Source: Gordonibacter sp. 28C (GTDB taxonomy: Bacteria; Actinomycetota; Coriobacteriia; Coriobacteriales; Eggerthellaceae). From it: a stretch of 64,000 nucleotides of DNA. Every line of letters begins with the position of its first letter. Within the stretch, counting starts at the first letter, position 1. Location of the stretch: the NCBI RefSeq assembly GCF_003339845.1, contig NZ_PPTR01000005.1:186001-250000 (forward strand), written 5' to 3'. Both the position numbers and the translations under genes were made by a program. The notes below the pieces were generated by a model. The model worked only from the letters and a program-made list of their open reading frames with translations, did not search any database and was not told the DNA's origin. Below, piece after piece: positions 8,981-17,488 of the stretch.

Positions 8981-10446
8981 TGGACGCCTTCCTGCTTATG
9001 GGCTTCGACGCCTCCGCCGGAGTGCTCGACGCCTTGACGCGTTTCCAATCGCTGGCCTACATCCTAGCGGCCCTCCTGTTCATCTTGGCTCTCGCCGGCC
9101 TGTCCAAGCAAAAGACCGCCCGGCAAGGCAACGCCATGGGCATCGTCGGCATGGCGATCGCGCTGGTCGCCACCGTCGCGGTGTCGGTCTTCCAAGATCA
9201 GGAGGCCGCGGTCTTCACCATCGCCTTGATTCTGGCCGCGGTCCTCATCGGAGCGGCGATCGGCATATGGAAGGCCGCCAAGGTCCAGATGACCGCCATG
9301 CCCGAGCTCGTCGCCATGCTCCACTCGTTCGTCGGTGCGGCTGCGGTGCTCGTGGGCTTCAATTCGTTTCTCACCGAGCCGGGCATGGCGGGGGACGCGT
9401 CGAACGCGTTCCATATGGGCGAGGTCGGGCTGGCCGTCTTCATAGGCGCAGTGACGCTCACCGGGTCCATCGTGGCCTATTTGAAGCTCTCGGCGAAAAT
9501 ATCGGGCAAGCCGCTCACCTTGCCGGGCCGCAACGCCATCAACCTGGTCATGATCGTCGCTTGTGTCGCGTTGATCGCTTGGGCCATCAACACCACCGGA
9601 GTCGAGGAGGGGTTGGTGCCTCTGGGCATCCTCACCGCCATCTCACTCGTTCTCGGCGCCCACCTGGTCCTCGCCATCGGCGGCGGCGACATGCCCGTCG
9701 TTGTCTCGATGCTCAACTCCTATTCCGGCTGGGCTGCGGCTATGGCCGGCTTCACGCTGGGCAACGACCTGCTCATCATCACCGGCGCATTGGTCGGTTC
9801 GTCGGGCGCGTACCTGTCCTACATCATGTGCCAGGGGATGAACCGCTCCTTCGTCTCGGTCATCCTCGGCGGTTTCGGCGGAGACGCGCCTGCGAAGTCC
9901 GGCGAGGCTCGGGATTACGGCGATCACACGGAAACATCGCCGGATGAGGTTGCACAGCTCCTCAAAGAGTCCAAGCGCGTCGTCGTCACGCCCGGCTACG
10001 GCATGGCGGTCGCCCAGGCGCAGTATCCCGTCGCCGAGCTGACGCGCAAGCTCATCGACATAGGCGTCGACGTACGGTTCGGCATCCATCCCGTTGCGGG
10101 CCGCATGCCGGGGCATATGAACGTGTTGTTGGCCGAGGCCAAGGTTCCTTACGACAACGTGTTCGAGATGGACGAGATCAACGACGATTTCGGCGAGGTG
10201 GACGTGGTTCTGGTCATCGGAGCCAACGATACCGTGAACCCCGCTGCCGAGACCGAACCCGATTCCCCCATCGCCGGCATGCCGGTCATGCGCGTGTGGG
10301 AAGCGGGCAAGGTCATCGTGTCCAAGCGGTCCATGGGCAACGCCGGCTACGCGGGCGTCCAGAATCCGCTGTTCTTCAACGACAACACCGACATGCTGCT
10401 CGGAGACGCCAAGATTTCGGTGGAGGCCATCATCGCGAGCCTTTGA
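8980..10446 (+). CDS. pntB: Proton-translocating NAD(P)+ transhydrogenase, beta subunit
   Basis: A 488-residue protein whose ATG overlaps the pntA TAA, indicating translational coupling. About eight or nine membrane segments fill residues 20-270, with the family segments [20 protein letters not shown] and [19 protein letters not shown]. The C-terminal NADP(H)-binding domain III begins near residue 320 ([20 protein letters not shown]) and contains [35 protein letters not shown] and [13 protein letters not shown]. All expected family motifs are intact. Its placement inside a dehydrogenase cluster suggests supply of NADPH for the NADP-type SDR or recycling of nucleotide made by the pathway. Confidence 0.96.
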   Translation: MDAFLLMGFDASAGVLDALTRFQSLAYILAALLFILALAGLSKQKTARQGNAMGIVGMAIALVATVAVSVFQDQEAAVFTIALILAAVLIGAAIGIWKAAKVQMTAMPELVAMLHSFVGAAAVLVGFNSFLTEPGMAGDASNAFHMGEVGLAVFIGAVTLTGSIVAYLKLSAKISGKPLTLPGRNAINLVMIVACVALIAWAINTTGVEEGLVPLGILTAISLVLGAHLVLAIGGGDMPVVVSMLNSYSGWAAAMAGFTLGNDLLIITGALVGSSGAYLSYIMCQGMNRSFVSVILGGFGGDAPAKSGEARDYGDHTETSPDEVAQLLKESKRVVVTPGYGMAVAQAQYPVAELTRKLIDIGVDVRFGIHPVAGRMPGHMNVLLAEAKVPYDNVFEMDEINDDFGEVDVVLVIGANDTVNPAAETEPDSPIAGMPVMRVWEAGKVIVSKRSMGNAGYAGVQNPLFFNDNTDMLLGDAKISVEAIIASL

Positions 10447-10564
10447 GGCCGCACGTTCCCGAAGCAGGCGGAAGCGATGCTTGAAAAGGTGATGGGAGAG
10501 GCGGGAGAGCGCGACCCCGATTCCCTGGTAGAGCGAAGACGATAGCGCACGAGGAGGTTTCCTT

Positions 10565-11383
10565 ATGGCAACGGCAGGTTTGGCAGGTTTTCTGATCGAC
10601 GAGAGAAAGGACGATGCGGTCAAAAGCGCTCGAACGCGAGGACGGCTCCAAGGCAAGGTCGCCATCGTCACCGGGGCCGGCAACGGCATGGGCTGCGCCA
10701 CGGCCAAGCTCTTCGCGGATGAGGGCGCCCATGTGGTTGCTGTCGACGTGCGTGAAGACGATTTGGCCCAGTGGCATGGCGCGCGCGACGTTGTTCCGCT
10801 GGTTGCCGACGTGACGCTAACCGAGGACGTTGAACGGCTGATGGCCGAGACCAAGAGGCGCTTCGGACGGCTCGACGCGCTATGCAACATCGCCGGCATC
10901 AACGACCTCAACTACCCGCTCGTCGACACGGACGACGAGCGCTGGGACAAGGTTATGGACGTCGACCTCAAGGCGCCCTTTCGCCTGTGTCGCTGCGCCG
11001 TTCCCTTGATGATCGAGACTGGCGGCTCCATCGTCAACATCGGGTCGTACGCCGCCCTGCGCGGCAACCACGGCGTAAGCTACACGGCCGCCAAAGCGGG
11101 TTTGGAGGGATTGACGAGGAGCATCGCCTTCGAGTTCATGGGCAAGGGTATCCGTTGCAACATCATCCATCCTGGGGGGACTCGTACCGATATCGGCATT
11201 CATTCCGGCGGCACATACCATGCAGATGGCAAACGACTGTCGAGCATCGTCGCTGCCATGCCGCAAGGATGGTTCGGCGATGCGGAGGACATCGCACGCG
11301 CCTGCCTCTTCCTGTGCAGCGACGATGCCGACCATATCAACGGAGCTGCGATATCGGTTGATGGGGGAATGTGCTGCTGCTGA
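10565..11383 (+). CDS. Short-chain dehydrogenase/reductase, NAD-type
   Basis: A 272-residue classical SDR starting at ATG 10565 after AGGAGG. The first 30 residues form a charged extension before the usual N-terminus (LQGKVAIVTGAGNGMG, fingerprint near 36-43). Asp61 at the end of the second strand (VVAVDVRED) indicates NAD(H). The other motifs are NIAG near 108, Ser161 (NIGSYAA) and Tyr173/Lys177 (SYTAAKAG), followed by HPGGTRTDI and the ISVDGG ending. It lies after pntB and before the second MFS gene. It probably carries out the NAD-linked step that complements the NADP-type SDR at 5858. Confidence 0.85.
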   Translation: MATAGLAGFLIDERKDDAVKSARTRGRLQGKVAIVTGAGNGMGCATAKLFADEGAHVVAVDVREDDLAQWHGARDVVPLVADVTLTEDVERLMAETKRRFGRLDALCNIAGINDLNYPLVDTDDERWDKVMDVDLKAPFRLCRCAVPLMIETGGSIVNIGSYAALRGNHGVSYTAAKAGLEGLTRSIAFEFMGKGIRCNIIHPGGTRTDIGIHSGGTYHADGKRLSSIVAAMPQGWFGDAEDIARACLFLCSDDADHINGAAISVDGGMCCC

Positions 11384-11459
11384 TGCCGTTCCGTCGACGA
11401 GGCGCGATGGCGGGCTCAGCTCCTGAAGGATCAACCAGCGTTACACGTGAGGGGGAGTA

Positions 11460-12896
11460 ATGGAAAACGAATCAAAGCAGGTAAGCCAAGCTTCAAAGGC
11501 CGCGAATCCGTTCATGGCGGCATCGTCGGCGAAAAAAACGCTCACGCTCGTCGGCATCTACATTGCCGTTGTCGGGTCGATCGTTCAATCATCGACGCTG
11601 TCGACGTTGCTGCCGGTGGCTGTGAGCGAAATAGGCGGCCTCGACTACTATTCGCTGGCAAGCACATTGTCAGGCATCGTGAGCGTCGCCGTCATGCCGC
11701 TATGGGGATATCTGGGTGCCAAGAACCCGGCCATCAAACGGCCGCTGTTCACGGCTTCCCTCCTCGTCGGAGCGGTGGTCATCTTCGCCCGTGCACTTGC
11801 GCCGACTATGATGGCACTCGTCGTGCCGTCGACGCTGTGGGGCTTCGTAAGCGCCGGCATCTTCGTACTCGGCTACTCGATGATTCGCGACATGTACGAT
11901 CAGAAGAGAGCGGGTACCTACCTGGGAGCCTGCGGCACCATGATGGCCATTGGCATGTTGGCCGGCCCGGTGATGGGCGGATTCATCATGGACGTCGCCA
12001 GCTGGCGAATCGTATGCCACGTCATCTGGCCCATCCTGCTCGTGGGCGGGCTCATGGTGTTCTTTGGCGTTAAGGCGACCAAGGAGGAAGCAGCGGGCAT
12101 GGCCAGCGCGAGTGGCAAATTCGACACGTCAGGAACCATCGCCGTCGTCGTCTTCTTGGCGGCGCTGATCTCCGGACTCTCGTTGGGAACGAGCTTCGCC
12201 CCGTTCGGCAGCATGGCCAGCAATGCCCTGTTCGCCGTCGCCCTAGTCGCCCTCGTCGCTCTCGTCTTGGTCATCCGCAAGAAGCAGGGCGACGCCATAA
12301 TCCCGGCAACGGCTCTCAAGAACCGCAACACGCTGAGCTTCGGCATCGCGAACTTCTTCTGCATGTTCTCTAACATGGCGGTATTCTTCTTCCTGCCCAT
12401 GTACGTGATCACAGTTATGGGGCACTCTGCCACCGAGGCTGGGCTCGTCACCACCGTGTACTCGTTCGTCGGCCTGTTCCTTAGCCCTATTCTGGGTCGC
12501 ATGATCGGCAAGGCGGGCAACGCGCGAGGCGTGTTGTCGTTCGGCTGCATCATGCGCATCGTGGTCGCGGGCGCGCTTCTGCTGTTCGTCGCTCCCGACG
12601 CCAACATATTCGTCATCTACGTCATCATGGTCGTAGCCGGCTGCTACAACAGCGTGCAGAGCTCGGCGTTCTCGGCCGGTCCTCAGATCCAGCTGCCAGC
12701 CGACATTCGCGTTCAGGGCAACTCCCTTATCCAGGTGGGTCAGAACTTGGGCGGTTCCATCGGAACGGCCATCTATACGGTTATCTTGGGCGTGATGGGC
12801 GTCGTCGACGGCATGCCCGTCGCGCTGACGGTGTCCATCATCACTGCGGCGTGCGCGCTCGTGTTCGCTCTGCGGCTTAGGAAGCTTGCGGACTGA
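11460..12896 (+). CDS. MFS transporter (second paralogue)
   Basis: A 478-residue carrier with 12-14 membrane helices, closely related to the product of 3175-4638. Shared positions include LVGIYI at the first helix, EIGGLDYYSLAST, MPLWGYLGAKNPAIK, GTYLGACGTM, GRMIGKAGNARGVL and the terminal AGPQIQLPADIRVQGNS. The start codon follows a GGGGGAG site and its A is the last base of a TAATG. The two carriers bracket the catabolic genes, which suggests duplication followed by specialisation, for example one for uptake and one for efflux. The last gene of the block is followed by a hairpin. Confidence 0.88.
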   Translation: MENESKQVSQASKAANPFMAASSAKKTLTLVGIYIAVVGSIVQSSTLSTLLPVAVSEIGGLDYYSLASTLSGIVSVAVMPLWGYLGAKNPAIKRPLFTASLLVGAVVIFARALAPTMMALVVPSTLWGFVSAGIFVLGYSMIRDMYDQKRAGTYLGACGTMMAIGMLAGPVMGGFIMDVASWRIVCHVIWPILLVGGLMVFFGVKATKEEAAGMASASGKFDTSGTIAVVVFLAALISGLSLGTSFAPFGSMASNALFAVALVALVALVLVIRKKQGDAIIPATALKNRNTLSFGIANFFCMFSNMAVFFFLPMYVITVMGHSATEAGLVTTVYSFVGLFLSPILGRMIGKAGNARGVLSFGCIMRIVVAGALLLFVAPDANIFVIYVIMVVAGCYNSVQSSAFSAGPQIQLPADIRVQGNSLIQVGQNLGGSIGTAIYTVILGVMGVVDGMPVALTVSIITAACALVFALRLRKLAD

Positions 12897-12924
12897 TCGC
12901 ACAGCTTTGCGTTCGGATTGAAAC

Positions 12925-12954
12925 CGTGAGGGTGTTCCCAGGAACGCCCTCACG
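12925..12954 (+). terminator. Hairpin closing the catabolic block
   Basis: CGTGAGGGTGTTCC (12925-12938) pairs with GGAACGCCCTCACG (12941-12954) with one wobble pair. No clear T-run follows. It is the most likely end of the block that begins before the window. Confidence 0.5.
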
Positions 12955-13075
12955 AAGATCGCCGCCCCTCTTCTTGCAGGTATTGTCACGAAACCGGCTA
13001 TCGGTCGGATGCCCCTCCGTATCCGCTGATTTTCCGGTACAATACGCAGCGAAGCTGACTTCGCGAGGGAGACGC

Positions 13076-14638
13076 ATGAGCATGATCTGTCCTAACTGCC
13101 GATCTGACAACAAAGAGGGCGCGAAATTCTGCAACGAATGCGGGTTTCCGCTGACGGGGCGCATGGCCGCGGTGGCCGCCGCCTCGACGAGCGACGCGAC
13201 GCTGCGCTCGATAGCTGCCGATGGGCCGGCCGACGAAGACGCCGCCGCGCCTTCGGTCGACGAGGGACCCGACGGGGAAGGCGTCCCCGAGGCCGCCGAG
13301 GCCCCTGGGGCAGGGGAAGGAACGTCCGGGGAGGACGACGCTCCCGAGCCCGCGCCGAAAAAAGACGCCGCAGCGCGCTCCTCGCAAGGTTCGGGCCCCT
13401 TGGATCCAGCGAGCCTGCCGGTCATAGGCCTTGCGGGCGTCGACGTGGACGAGGACGGCAACGAGTTCGACTTCGGCGACATCGACGACGCCGACCCGGC
13501 AGACGCGCGCGCCGAGGACGAAGGCAGGGACGCCCGCGTGCCGAGCGCGGCGGTCACGGCCGACCTTTCCGGTCTCGACGAGTGCCTCGTGGATCCCGGC
13601 TACACGCCGCCCCAGGCGGCCTGGCGCTCGGGCGGCACCATGGAGATGCCGCGCGTCGAGGGCAAGGCCGCCCCGAAGCAAAAGGAGTTCCGTGCGCCCG
13701 ACCCGCGCGAGAAGAAGCACGGCCGCGGCCGCGTGGTCGTCATCGTGCTCGTGCTGCTCGCGGTCGCCGCCGCGGCGGCAGCCGGCATCACGTACCAGAT
13801 GGAGATGTGGGGTGGCAAGATCGTTCCCGACGTGACGGGCATGACGCGCGCCGACGCCACCTACCAGCTGGAGGGCAAGGGCTTCACCGTCCGCGCCACG
13901 CAGGTGAAGTCGGACGAGACGGAGGGCCTCGTGCTGCTCACCGACCCCGAGGCGGGCTGGCGCGCCGAGAAGGGCACCGAGGTGGTCATCCACGTGGCCG
14001 TGGCGCGCACCATCCCCGACGTGGTGGGCAAGCCGAAGGACGAGGCGGCCAAGCTCCTCGAGGCCGAGGACTTCGAGCGCGTGACCTTCGTCGACGAGAA
14101 GTCCGACACGGCCGAGGGCACCGTGCTCGCGGTGAGCCCCGACGCGGGCGAGAAGGCGAAGGCCACCACGAACGTCACCGTGACGGTCGCCGTGCCCTTC
14201 ACGGTTCCCGACGTGGCCAACCAGACCCTCGACGCCGCGAAGGCCGCGCTCGAGGAGGCTGCCTACGTGCCCGAGGTCGCGTACTACTACACCGAGGACG
14301 TGCCCGAGGGCACGGTCGTCGGCACGAATCCCGCCGCCGGCGAGAAGCTGGCCTCCGGCTCAATGGTGACCGTGAACGTGGCCAAGTCGCGCGCGAGCGT
14401 GCTCGTGGCCGCGGCCAAGGACTACCTCGCCAGCGCCGGCACCCTCTCCATCGGCGGAACGACCTACGAGATCATCTCGGTGGACAGCGTGGAGTACACC
14501 GCGTACAACCAGACGTCGTTCACCGTCACGGCGGCCGCCGTGACCACGTTGGACGGCGAGACGGTGCGCGGCTCGGCCAAGCAGAAGAGCGGCACCATCG
14601 TCTGGGACGACTCCAACAACATCGTGAGCATCTCCTAG
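13076..14638 (+). CDS. Zinc-ribbon, single-pass membrane protein with three PASTA domains
   Basis: A 520-residue protein starting at ATG 13076 after GAGGGAG. A zinc ribbon (CPNCRSDNKEGAKFCNECG) opens the protein. About 190 acidic, Ala/Pro-rich residues follow, then a lysine/arginine stretch and one membrane helix near residues 222-240 (VVVIVLVLLAVAAAAAAGIT). Outside are three PASTA repeats starting at KIVPDVTGM, TIPDVVGKP and FTVPDVANQ, and a final unnamed domain. PASTA domains usually sit on Ser/Thr kinases or penicillin-binding proteins and bind muropeptides, but no kinase domain is present here. It may sense cell wall and pass the signal through its cytosolic zinc ribbon. recO follows after four bases. 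Confidence 0.85.
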   Translation: MSMICPNCRSDNKEGAKFCNECGFPLTGRMAAVAAASTSDATLRSIAADGPADEDAAAPSVDEGPDGEGVPEAAEAPGAGEGTSGEDDAPEPAPKKDAAARSSQGSGPLDPASLPVIGLAGVDVDEDGNEFDFGDIDDADPADARAEDEGRDARVPSAAVTADLSGLDECLVDPGYTPPQAAWRSGGTMEMPRVEGKAAPKQKEFRAPDPREKKHGRGRVVVIVLVLLAVAAAAAAGITYQMEMWGGKIVPDVTGMTRADATYQLEGKGFTVRATQVKSDETEGLVLLTDPEAGWRAEKGTEVVIHVAVARTIPDVVGKPKDEAAKLLEAEDFERVTFVDEKSDTAEGTVLAVSPDAGEKAKATTNVTVTVAVPFTVPDVANQTLDAAKAALEEAAYVPEVAYYYTEDVPEGTVVGTNPAAGEKLASGSMVTVNVAKSRASVLVAAAKDYLASAGTLSIGGTTYEIISVDSVEYTAYNQTSFTVTAAAVTTLDGETVRGSAKQKSGTIVWDDSNNIVSIS

Positions 14639-14642
14639 GCGC

Positions 14643-15413
14643 GTGGCCAGCGCGACGTACACGGCGCGCGCCATCGTGCTGCGCAAGACGAAGCTGGGGG
14701 AGAGCGACCTCATCGTCACCCTGCTCGCCGAGGACGGCTCGCAGATGCGCGCCGTGGCCAAAGGCGCGCGCAAGCCCTCGAGCTCGTTCGCCGCGCGCCT
14801 CGAGCTGTACTCGGTCGTCGACGTGCTTTGCTCGAAGGGCCGCAGCCTCGACATCGTGAAGGAGGCGCGCATCATGGCCTCCCACGAGCGCCTGCGGCGC
14901 GACTTGGAGCACGCCGCCTGCGCGGCCCCCATGGCCGAGCTCCTCGACCGCGTGACGCAGGCGGGGCTGGAGGGCCCGCGCCTGTTCGCGCTCACCGAGG
15001 CGGCGCTCGATCGGCTCGACAAAGTCGATGCCGCGCAGGCGCCCGCCGTCTGCGCGGCGCACCTGCTGAAGGCCCTGGCGCTCTCCGGCCTGCGGCCGAG
15101 CCTGGCGGCGTGTGTGGGCTGCGGCGCGGACGTCGCGGCCGCCCCGCCGAACGGGACGACGTTCGTCTCCTACCGCGAGGGCGGCGTCGTGTGCCCTGCC
15201 TGCCGGCCCTCGACGGAGGCCGTGGCCGTGCCCGCGGACACCATCGGATGGTGCAGGGCCCTCATGGGCTCGACGTTCGCCGAGATCGAAGCCATGGACG
15301 TCGAACCGTCCGCGTCGTTCGCGGTGCTCCATTTCTGCCAGCAGTGGACCTGCGAGCACGTGGGCGCGAACCTGAAGTCCCTCAACTTCCTGTTCACCTC
15401 GGGCCTGTTCTAA
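14643..15413 (+). CDS. recO: DNA repair protein RecO
   Basis: A 256-residue mediator of RecFOR recombinational repair that helps RecA load on SSB-coated DNA. The GTG start at 14643 lies four bases after the previous stop. The N-terminal OB-fold (residues 5-80) carries ARAIVLRKTKLGESDLIVTL and AKGARKP. The helical C-terminal domain has a zinc site made of CVGCGAD and CPAC (residues about 157-187). Length is typical of the family. There is no separate promoter visible, so it is probably co-transcribed with the PASTA gene. Confidence 0.93.
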   Translation: MASATYTARAIVLRKTKLGESDLIVTLLAEDGSQMRAVAKGARKPSSSFAARLELYSVVDVLCSKGRSLDIVKEARIMASHERLRRDLEHAACAAPMAELLDRVTQAGLEGPRLFALTEAALDRLDKVDAAQAPAVCAAHLLKALALSGLRPSLAACVGCGADVAAAPPNGTTFVSYREGGVVCPACRPSTEAVAVPADTIGWCRALMGSTFAEIEAMDVEPSASFAVLHFCQQWTCEHVGANLKSLNFLFTSGLF

Positions 15414-15491
15414 ACGGCCCGCCCGCCGCATCGAATCGATCGCCGCCGCGCCGCTGTGCGATAATGGGGGCTCGCGAAAAGGAGAAGCAGC

Positions 15492-15740
15492 ATGCATACC
15501 TACACCCCGCGCGGCGTGTGCTCGCGCGCCATCAACATCGAGCTCGACGGAGACCGCGTGTCGCGCATCGAGTTCGTCGGCGGTTGCGACGGCAACCTCA
15601 AGGCCGTGTCGAAGCTTGTGCAGGGCATGACGGTCGACGAGATAGCCGCCCAGCTGGAGGGCAACACCTGCGGCCGCCGCTCCACCTCGTGCGCCGACCA
15701 GCTCGTGCGCGGACTGCGGGCCGCTCAGGCCGCCGAGTAG
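15492..15740 (+). CDS. TSCPD domain protein (TIGR03905-like)
   Basis: An 82-residue protein preceded by GAAAAGGAGAAG. It is a stand-alone TSCPD domain: GVCSRAINIELDGDRVSRIEF, then GGCDGNL and the ending CGRRSTSCADQLVRGL. The conserved cysteines (GVC, GGC, TC, TSC) suggest metal or cofactor binding. In other proteins this domain is the C-terminal module of class II ribonucleotide reductases; the free-standing form has no established function. Its stop lies 16 bases inside the convergent C39-like gene, so the two 3' ends overlap. Confidence 0.85.
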   Translation: MHTYTPRGVCSRAINIELDGDRVSRIEFVGGCDGNLKAVSKLVQGMTVDEIAAQLEGNTCGRRSTSCADQLVRGLRAAQAAE

Positions 15741-16540
15741 GCCCAGAGGTTGCGGCACTGGCCGAGCACCGTGTCGAAATCCCAGGTTTCGGCCGTGCGT
15801 TCGGGGCTGTTCGGATCGCGTATCACCAGCCGCCCGCGCTCGTTCACGCCGGCGAGCACGATGAAATGGCCCGTGGTGGTGAAGTCTCCCGGACCCACGC
15901 TGCATATCACGGGCCGTCCCGCCACGAGCGCCCGGCGCACGGACGCCTCGTCGGCGGGGATCTCCTCGGCGACCAGGCCCAGCTCGGCCGCCCCGTCGGT
16001 CATGAAGGCCCAGGCGGTGCCGTCCGCCGTCGCGCATCCCAGCCGCTCGGAGAGCGCTCCCGCGTCGGCGGGGGAGAGGTCGGTCCGCCCGGTGAGCGCC
16101 ACGTACGCCATGGCCAGGCACGTGGGGCCGCACCCGCTCTCGCCGAAGGCGTCGCCCGCGTAGCCCGTTTGCGCCCAGGCGGGGTCGCGCTGGTACAGCG
16201 CGGGCACCTCGCCGGCACGCCAGGCGCTCTTGGGCGTGCTCTGGGGCGCGCTCGAAGACGTCGATCCGGCCGCGGCGCCGTGCCCGAGCGCGGCGAGCGC
16301 GCCGACGGCGTACCAGCCCGCCCCGGCGATCGCTGCGACGAGAAAGACGATCAGCGCCGCGCGCGCAAGCCGGCTGCGCCGCCGGCGCGATGCGGAGGCG
16401 GTCGGAGTGCGGTACGACGTGCGCGAGTAGCTGCGTGCATCGCGGCTCCCAACGTAGGACATCGGCGCGGTCGCGGAAGTGCGCGCGGCGTGCGCCGCCG
16501 TCCCGCGACGCGGCGAGCGATACGAGTTCGTGTACGTCAT
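15725..16540 (-). CDS. Membrane-anchored C39-type (papain-like) peptidase
   Basis: A 271-residue protein. The start at 16540 follows AGAAAGGAAAG on the minus strand; an earlier in-frame ATG at 16579 has no such site. An Arg/Ser/Thr-rich cytosolic N-terminus of about 55 residues precedes one membrane helix near 60-82 (ALIVFLVAAIAGAGWYAVG). The extracellular domain starts with VPALYQRDPAWAQTGY. It carries the catalytic Cys in ESGCGPTCLAM, the His in TTGHFIVLAGV and the Asp/Asn in VIRDPNSP, the layout of the C39_2 family. Such enzymes cleave peptides or wall material outside the cell. It is transcribed away from the VanRS-like genes. Confidence 0.85.
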   Translation of the reverse strand: MTYTNSYRSPRRGTAAHAARTSATAPMSYVGSRDARSYSRTSYRTPTASASRRRRSRLARAALIVFLVAAIAGAGWYAVGALAALGHGAAAGSTSSSAPQSTPKSAWRAGEVPALYQRDPAWAQTGYAGDAFGESGCGPTCLAMAYVALTGRTDLSPADAGALSERLGCATADGTAWAFMTDGAAELGLVAEEIPADEASVRRALVAGRPVICSVGPGDFTTTGHFIVLAGVNERGRLVIRDPNSPERTAETWDFDTVLGQCRNLWAYSAA

Positions 16541-16688
16541 GGCGCTTTCCTTTCTTCTTTGACGGCGAGGAGCCCCCATCGTTCGACACTCTGGAGAGCG
16601 CCCCTACGCAGGCAACCTATCTTTCCGCCTCTTCCTCCAGTATCCGCATGTCGAGGGCCCGTGTCTCAGAAGAACCGGCTACGAAACC

Positions 16689-16749
16689 TTTAAGTTTTCC
16701 TTAAAATTGCCGTCGTGCGCGACCCGGGCGCCCGGCAGGCCGATACAAT
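16689..16749 (+). promoter_or_regulatory. Direct-repeat operator and -10 box of the VanRS-like operon
   Basis: TTTAAG (16689-16694) and CTTAAA (16700-16705) form a direct repeat with an 11-bp period, the spacing used by OmpR-family response regulators. A -10 hexamer TACAAT lies at 16744-16749, 40 bp after the repeat, without a good -35. This is the layout of an activator-dependent promoter and matches the vanZ promoter at 60384-60443. Confidence 0.5.
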
Positions 16750-16782
16750 GGCCGCAAGGGCACGAGGACGAAGGGACGGACT

Positions 16783-17475
16783 GTGGCGGATGCGAAGACC
16801 ATAGCGGTGTGCGACGACGAGGCGGCCATCGCCGACCTCGTGGCGCAGCTGCTCGTGGGAAGCGGTTTCGAGGTGCGCACGTTCTACGCCGCCGCCGATT
16901 TGCTGGCCGCGGACGATCGCGAGGCGTTCGACCTCGTCGTTTTGGACATCATGATGCCGGGCATGGACGGGTTCGCCTGCTGCCGGGAGCTGCGGCGCGC
17001 GAGCTCGGTGCCCATCATCTTCCTCACCGCCAAAGACGAGGAGATCGACAAGGTGGTGGGCTTCGAGCTGGGCGCCGACGACTACGTGGTCAAGCCGTTC
17101 AAGCCGCGCGAGCTTCTGGCCCGCGTGCGCGCCCGGCTGCGGCGTAGCGCGGCTCCGGCCGACGACGCCCGCGCGGGGCTGCTCGAAGCGCGCGACGTCG
17201 CGGTCGACGAGGGAGCGTACTCGGCCACGCTCCACGGCGAGCCGCTCGCGCTCACGCCCAAGGAGTTCGCCATCCTCGTCTGCCTGCTGCGCGCCGCGGG
17301 AAGGCCGGTGGCGTCGCGCGACCTGTTCGAGTCCGTATGGGGCGAGAAGGCCAACGCGCAGAGCAACAACACGGTCATGGTGCACATCAGGCATCTGCGC
17401 AAGAAGCTGGCCGCCGTCGACTCGTCGCAGGAGTTCATAGAGACGGTGTGGGGCGTGGGCTACAAACTGGGCTAA
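16783..17475 (+). CDS. OmpR/VanR-like response regulator
   Basis: A 230-residue DNA-binding response regulator starting at GTG 16783. The receiver domain (residues 5-120) has the acidic pair VCDDEA, the phospho-acceptor Asp in VVLDIMMPGMDGF, the Thr in FLTAKD and the Lys in VVKPFKPRE. A winged-helix domain follows (residues 135-230) with LTPKEFAILVCLLRAAGRPV and NNTVMVHIRHLRKKL, ending VGYKLG. The partner kinase begins 13 bases downstream. A vancomycin-resistance function is not implied; VanR-like regulators often serve general envelope stress. It probably binds the 11-bp direct repeat in its own promoter. Confidence 0.92.
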   Translation: MADAKTIAVCDDEAAIADLVAQLLVGSGFEVRTFYAAADLLAADDREAFDLVVLDIMMPGMDGFACCRELRRASSVPIIFLTAKDEEIDKVVGFELGADDYVVKPFKPRELLARVRARLRRSAAPADDARAGLLEARDVAVDEGAYSATLHGEPLALTPKEFAILVCLLRAAGRPVASRDLFESVWGEKANAQSNNTVMVHIRHLRKKLAAVDSSQEFIETVWGVGYKLG

Positions 17476-17488
17476 TGAGGAGGGCGCG

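Noticed and set aside
14526-16589. A 687-codon open frame on the minus strand across recO and neighbouring genes
   Set aside because: It is an antisense shadow caused by high GC; composition is Arg/Ala/Gly-rich and the plus strand has clear recO and TSCPD genes. Similar long shadows over pnp/dapB (21359-23242), rnj (24368-26296) and ftsK (26833-28512) were dropped for the same reason.
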